This document shows positions 31,566 to 35,366 of a stretch of 35,366 nucleotides of DNA, one piece after another. The notes beneath the pieces were generated by a model that was given only the letters and a program-made list of their open reading frames with translations, searched no databases and was not told the DNA's origin. The stretch comes from Acidimicrobiaceae bacterium UBA2093 (GTDB lineage Bacteria > Actinomycetota > Acidimicrobiia > Acidimicrobiales > Ilumatobacteraceae), in assembly GCA_002331255.1 (NCBI GenBank), contig DCZD01000013.1, positions 5,128-40,493 of the forward strand, given 5' to 3'. The first letter of the stretch is position 1; each line of letters opens with the position of its first letter. A program made the position numbers and the translations under genes.

Positions 31566-32987
31566 ATGAAGAATTTCTTCCTTGGTCTTGTACCGCTGGA
31601 ATTCCTCAGAAGACTACGAGGTCGGATGGAGTATCTGGTCTGGGGACTTTCAAGCCCGTGGGCGCCCCTCATTGGTGCAGTTATCTTCTCGGTCTCGACG
31701 TATGACCTACTCCGGTTAATTATTCGTGGTTCACTCTCAGACTCTGAGTTCATCCCACGGCTCGTGGTGTCAATAACCGGTTTCTATTTTGGATATCGCG
31801 CATATCCAGACTCATACAGAAAAAGACTCGCGGCAAGACTTGTCGTCAAAGAACGTGATCGCCAACTTGTCCATCAGACCGAGTATGACCCTGATCTGAA
31901 GTTGAACAAACTTTGTCTTGATGGTGACGTTTACGGAATTAGTTCTGAAGTTGATGTTGCACTGAGGAGTGCAGCAGAGACTGACCTCATTGTGGAGATT
32001 GGTGCGCCATTTCAACTACCCCGAAGTGTCCACCAGTACCGGGTACTTCTTCTGAAAGCGAATACAAACGCAAGTGAGGTGCTCTTCAATGGCAAGAAAG
32101 TTCGTCTTGAGAGTGATCTTTTAGGGGCGCCATTACCAACCCAAGTTCGACTGTCGCGCACTTCCTTCTTCGCCTCACGATGCACCAATAACAGCGTCTT
32201 GAAGATCATTGAGGACACCCGCAGCAAGACATCAACGCCCGTGTTTGACGGATGGAAGTCACTTGTCGAAAGTGGTGGCCACATTCGATCTCTTGAGAGC
32301 AATGACATGTCGAACGAGATTGGGGTGTCAACACTTGCGTTCACCAGTGACGGTGATTTGTTGCTCATCAAACAAGGTCCTCAGAATCATCGAAATTCAG
32401 GGAACCTTGTGCCTTCAGGTAGTGGGTCTCTCGATTGGAAAGACGTCATTCGTGCCGGACCTTCTCCGACGCTGATCGACGTCGTCGTCCATGGGTCAGA
32501 GCGAGAACTTCGTGAGGAATGTGGTGTGCCCGACCATGTGGTGGTCCAGTCTCACATTCTCGGGTTTTTTAGAGACTCGGCGCGAGGAGGTAAGCCAGAG
32601 TTTCTCTCAATCTCGAAGATTGAGTGCACCGTGCGTGAGTTACGCGATGTCCGTTCGACTGAAGGTGGGTATACCTCGCATCGTGAAGACCTCCACTTCG
32701 GAGGATTGTCGACGGCAATCGATGACGATGCTGCATTGCGAAAGCTGAGAACATTTCTGATCGACCACGTTCTTGATGCGGAGTTCGTGCAGAACAACCA
32801 GACATCACCACAATTGTCGTATCAGTTGAGTCTTCTGATTTGTTCTATCTCGGGTCGGCATCCGGTTGAATTTCGCGGTGCAGATGGGGTCTTTGAGGTC
32901 AATGCACTTCAAGACCTGAAGTCGGCCAATGTTGACGTGACAAACCCAATTAGCCAGTTCTTGCTGCAGCACCTGAGATCACGCTGA
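31566..32987 (+). CDS. Membrane-anchored NUDIX-domain protein
   Basis: A 473-residue protein. One or two membrane helices lie near residues 33-55 and 65-80 (APLIGAVIFSVSTYDLLRLI; LVVSITGFYFGYRAY), then a middle domain of unknown fold (about 95-240), and a C-terminal NUDIX domain with the box SERELREECGV (R313, E314, E317, E318, G320) after LVPSGSGSL. NUDIX domains hydrolyse nucleoside-diphosphate-linked compounds. An alternative ATG at 31626 has GAGG four bases upstream. It lies beyond tRNA-Gly in a patch of apparently lower GC. I do not recognise the whole architecture; defence or signalling roles are possible. Confidence 0.7.
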   Translation: MKNFFLGLVPLEFLRRLRGRMEYLVWGLSSPWAPLIGAVIFSVSTYDLLRLIIRGSLSDSEFIPRLVVSITGFYFGYRAYPDSYRKRLAARLVVKERDRQLVHQTEYDPDLKLNKLCLDGDVYGISSEVDVALRSAAETDLIVEIGAPFQLPRSVHQYRVLLLKANTNASEVLFNGKKVRLESDLLGAPLPTQVRLSRTSFFASRCTNNSVLKIIEDTRSKTSTPVFDGWKSLVESGGHIRSLESNDMSNEIGVSTLAFTSDGDLLLIKQGPQNHRNSGNLVPSGSGSLDWKDVIRAGPSPTLIDVVVHGSERELREECGVPDHVVVQSHILGFFRDSARGGKPEFLSISKIECTVRELRDVRSTEGGYTSHREDLHFGGLSTAIDDDAALRKLRTFLIDHVLDAEFVQNNQTSPQLSYQLSLLICSISGRHPVEFRGADGVFEVNALQDLKSANVDVTNPISQFLLQHLRSR

Positions 32988-33020
32988 CGCTGGAACGCTG
33001 GTACCTCTCGCATGCGTGTA

Positions 33021-33869
33021 TCACAGATTTGACGCGTCAGGACAGCGCAGAAAATCTGGACCGGTATCTCCTGGGCACAACTTCGGATTCATCGGAGCAA
33101 AGAGACCATCACGGTTCTTCCAACCGGGAACCACCCATGCATGCAACATCCAGAAGTCACCTCCGGCGATAAACGAACCATCACACTTGTCTGGTCCGGG
33201 CGTGCGCTCACCAACGACCCAGCCTTTCAATGTCACGCACAACCCGGTGTGTCGGTGCCACTCGTCTGTCTCGCCAGTGAAACCAACCGGACGTTCTGAT
33301 GACTGCAGTGCGTAGGAGTAACCAACAAGCACAGGCGGTGTTTGTTCTTGATCGAACAAAATCATCGATGGCGTATCGGGGGCAAACGGTTTGCGAATCT
33401 GTGACCATTTCACCCAATGAGTACCGATTCCAGGCGATGGCGCAGTTGCCAAGACATATCCGGCGGCTTGTGCTTCCTCGATGGTGTCGATATCGGGCAT
33501 TGCTGACTGCGCGAGGTTGATCTCAGTGTCAAGAATGTCTTGATCGGCTGCAGATACGGTCGCCGCTGTATGACCCATGTCGTGGTGTGAGTGTTCGCCT
33601 TCTGGTGGTGGACCAGCGTTGGTCTGACCAAGCGAGACAATCGCGGCAATTTCAGAGTCAGGCAAATCGGAGGTGTTCTGGTCGGTTTCAGCAGGTGCAG
33701 TGAATGTGAAGGAACCGTCAGACGTTGGCGAATCGTTACTCGTACATGCGGCGAGGACACACAGAGTCGTGCCAAGCAATAAGGCTCGACGTGCTACTTC
33801 GCCGAACTGTTTCACCGCTGACACGTCAACTCTGTCGGCATCGTCAGACCGTGATTTGTGCTCCGCCAT
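33021..33869 (-). CDS. Putative His-rich lipoprotein
   Basis: A protein of up to 282 residues with a lipobox-like LAAC (cysteine 42 of the long form) after ARRALLLGTTLCV, so it is likely a lipoprotein. The mature part has a His cluster HSHHDMGH and conserved-looking TPGIGTHWVKWSQI-type, EWHRHTGLC and GGDFWMLHAWVVPGW segments, suggesting metal binding. The true start may be the GTG at 33815 (giving a signal peptide of normal length) rather than the ATG at 33869, which overlaps the SDR gene by 26 bases. No family recognised with certainty. Confidence 0.65.
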   Translation of the reverse strand: MAEHKSRSDDADRVDVSAVKQFGEVARRALLLGTTLCVLAACTSNDSPTSDGSFTFTAPAETDQNTSDLPDSEIAAIVSLGQTNAGPPPEGEHSHHDMGHTAATVSAADQDILDTEINLAQSAMPDIDTIEEAQAAGYVLATAPSPGIGTHWVKWSQIRKPFAPDTPSMILFDQEQTPPVLVGYSYALQSSERPVGFTGETDEWHRHTGLCVTLKGWVVGERTPGPDKCDGSFIAGGDFWMLHAWVVPGWKNRDGLFAPMNPKLCPGDTGPDFLRCPDASNL

Positions 33870-34587
33870 CGACGGGCAACAACACGCCGTTGATGTATGA
33901 CGCCGCCGGGCTCAGTAAGAAACAAATGGTCGCACCGATGTCCTCGGGCTGACCCGCACGACCCATCGGGTTGCGGGCGATAATGCTCTTCGCCTCGTCG
34001 CCTTGCATGTAGGTGATCATGCGGGGTGTGTCGATGAGACCAGGGGCGATGGCATTGGCACGAATGCCCCCTGGTCGACGTAATGCCAAGTAACGAGTGA
34101 AGCCAGCAATTGCAGACTTTGCGGAGGGATACCAAGGTTCTGCTCCGCCACCAGTGATGTTCCCGGCAACCGATGCGACGTTCACAATGGCGTCACCTTC
34201 GCGCCGGCCGAGCGCCAGCCACGCTGTCGTCACATTCGCCATACTTCCTGCAGCCATTGCGACACCTTCGGAGAAAGTCACAGCGGTGGCATTGGCCGGA
34301 CCGGCGTTGTTCACCAAGTAGTCGATGTGCCCAAATGCCTTCTGCGTTGCTACGAAACCGGCAGCAATTTCGGCCTCGTCCAGGATGTCGACCTTCGCCA
34401 CGAATGTCGTTGCACCGAGAGCCTGTAGTTCGTTGTTCAGCGATTCAATTGATTCAGGAATGAGATCCCAGAGCGCGACACGTAAGCCGGCCTCTGCACA
34501 GATGCGTGCAGTTGATCTTCCGATGCCGCTTCCGGCACCAGTGACAACGACAGATGCGCCATCAGGGAATTTGAGGAATGGATTCAC
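33844..34587 (-). CDS. Short-chain dehydrogenase/reductase
   Basis: A 247-residue SDR oxidoreductase using NAD(P). It has the cofactor motif TGAGSGIG near residue 17, NNAG near 92, the active-site serine in NVASVAG, and the catalytic tyrosine and lysine in YPSAK near 153-157. The GTG at 34587 is preceded by GGGAGGG. The substrate cannot be told. It ends DGGAQITV, typical of the family. The next gene upstream is the Fe-S oxidoreductase 36 bases away. Confidence 0.9.
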   Translation of the reverse strand: MNPFLKFPDGASVVVTGAGSGIGRSTARICAEAGLRVALWDLIPESIESLNNELQALGATTFVAKVDILDEAEIAAGFVATQKAFGHIDYLVNNAGPANATAVTFSEGVAMAAGSMANVTTAWLALGRREGDAIVNVASVAGNITGGGAEPWYPSAKSAIAGFTRYLALRRPGGIRANAIAPGLIDTPRMITYMQGDEAKSIIARNPMGRAGQPEDIGATICFLLSPAASYINGVLLPVDGGAQITV

Positions 34588-34623
34588 GATGCCCTCCCGG
34601 CTGGTGAAGTTGGAAGAAGATGA

Positions 34624-35366
34624 TTATTCGCCGGCGGTGGCAAGAGGAGCCGATGTTTCGCGCGTCGCACGATCACCGTTCTCAAGTGCTTCGAGAACAT
34701 GAATGGCGATGTCGGCGACCTTCACCTGGTCCTCTTCAACGCCAGCACCCTTCACACCATCATCCAACATGATGTAACAGAATGGACAAGCAGTCGCGAC
34801 ACGTGTTGCACCAGTGCTGATGGCTTCTTGTGCTCGCTCATCGTTGACCTTCGTGCCGATGGACTCTTCCATCCACATGCGTGCACCGCCGGCACCACAG
34901 CACATGCCCTTGGTGCCGTTACGCGGCATCTCGACAATCTGCAAACCCTTGATGGATCCGACGACTTTGCGAGGTGCCATGTACACGTCGTTGTGACGGC
35001 CGAGGTAGCACGAGTCGTGGTACGTGATGCGGTCGTCGAGCGACGCATTACGCATGTCAAGCTGCCCACTGTCGATGAGTTGCTCTAGCAGCTGTGTGTG
35101 GTGCACCACTTCGTAGTTGCCACCCAACTGCGGGTACTCGTTCGCGAGCGTGTTGAAACAGTGTGGGCACTGGGTGATGATCTTCTTCACTCCCATTCCG
35201 TTCAATGTTTCAATGTTTGGCATCGCGAGCATTTGGAACAGGTACTCGTTTCCGCTTCGACGAGCGCTGTCGCCGGTACACATTTCGCTTGGTCCGAGGA
35301 TTGCCACGTCGATGCCGGCCCGCTTCAACAACTTGGCCATCGCTTGGGTGACCTTCTTGTTCTTGT
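34624..35366 (-). CDS. Fe-S oxidoreductase, CCG-domain (HdrD/GlpC-like), C-terminal part
   Basis: The C-terminal 240-odd residues of an iron-sulfur oxidoreductase with two cysteine-rich CCG domains, cut by the window end; the reading frame stays open to the edge (…KNKKVTQA before M at 35340). Seen are QCPHCFNTLANEYPQLGG, then YHDSCYLGRHNDVY and MCCGAGGARMWMEE, and later CPFCYIMLDDG. Such modules carry Fe-S clusters in heterodisulfide-reductase-like or glycolate-oxidase-like complexes and related membrane-redox proteins. A C-terminal tail (SAPLATAGE) is extra. The upstream part lies outside. Confidence 0.85.
   Translation of the reverse strand, partial: KNKKVTQAMAKLLKRAGIDVAILGPSEMCTGDSARRSGNEYLFQMLAMPNIETLNGMGVKKIITQCPHCFNTLANEYPQLGGNYEVVHHTQLLEQLIDSGQLDMRNASLDDRITYHDSCYLGRHNDVYMAPRKVVGSIKGLQIVEMPRNGTKGMCCGAGGARMWMEESIGTKVNDERAQEAISTGATRVATACPFCYIMLDDGVKGAGVEEDQVKVADIAIHVLEALENGDRATRETSAPLATAGE

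Overview
This window is the replication-origin neighbourhood of an actinobacterial chromosome, moderately GC-rich by eye. The gene order matches, end to end, what I recall of the Mycobacterium tuberculosis origin: gyrB, a DUF721/DciA gene, recF, dnaN, dnaA, then rpmH, rnpA, yidD, yidC, jag, rsmG, parA, parB, a CwlM-like gene, trxA, trxB, a sigM-type sigma/anti-sigma pair, a DUF6049 gene and the CCA-adding enzyme. A second block, DUF5318, rpsF, ssb, rpsR, rplI and dnaB, also follows that layout. The DUF6049 and DUF5318 genes, the CwlM-Trx linkage and the many overlapping start/stop codons support an actinobacterium. The short rsmG, the small gene set and the absence of murJ from its usual place fit a lineage distant from mycobacteria; Acidimicrobiia is my guess, not proven.

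Layout. 1-5000 (minus strand): gyrB (cut by the window edge), dciA-like, recF, dnaN and dnaA, tightly coupled. The dnaN-dnaA gap (3354-3621) and the dnaA-rpmH gap (4999-5256) hold DnaA-box-like sites and are the best oriC candidates. 5257-10383 (plus strand): rpmH-rnpA-yidD-yidC-jag, a strong hairpin, then rsmG-parA-parB with two perfect parS sites at the end of rsmG. 10384-10506 is a convergent gap with two consensus DnaA boxes. 10507-19618 (minus strand) looks like one long envelope/redox run: GNAT, DUF6049, DegV, a Ser/Thr kinase, an ECF sigma factor, its likely membrane anti-sigma, a small membrane protein, trxB, trxA and a CwlM-like pseudo-amidase. 19716-22538: CCA-adding enzyme, a methyltransferase, DUF5318 and a small zinc-ribbon protein. 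22729-25970 (plus): rpsF-ssb-rpsR-rplI and dnaB, with a degenerate DnaA-box cluster before dnaB. 25995-28339: a GT2 glycosyltransferase, a VOC protein, a small membrane protein and dcd.

28388-31129 is an ECF sigma factor followed by a membrane-anchored subtilisin whose short cytosolic head looks like an anti-sigma segment. After a tRNA-Gly(CCC) comes a short accessory patch: a small helical protein divergent from a membrane-anchored NUDIX protein. The window ends with a His-rich lipoprotein, an SDR dehydrogenase and a truncated Fe-S (CCG-domain) oxidoreductase.

How the genes work together. The left half joins initiation (DnaA, DnaN, RecF, DciA-like, DnaB), segregation (ParA, ParB, parS), topology (GyrB) and membrane insertion/RNA processing (YidC, YidD, RnpA, Jag). 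DnaA-box-like sequences recur before parAB, after parB and before dnaB, suggesting DnaA may coordinate several of these loci. The middle run appears to couple a transmembrane kinase, an extracytoplasmic sigma factor and a pseudo-amidase, much like the MurJ/CwlM cell-wall control circuit of mycobacteria but with the kinase free of MurJ. I saw no CRISPR array, insertion sequence or prophage.
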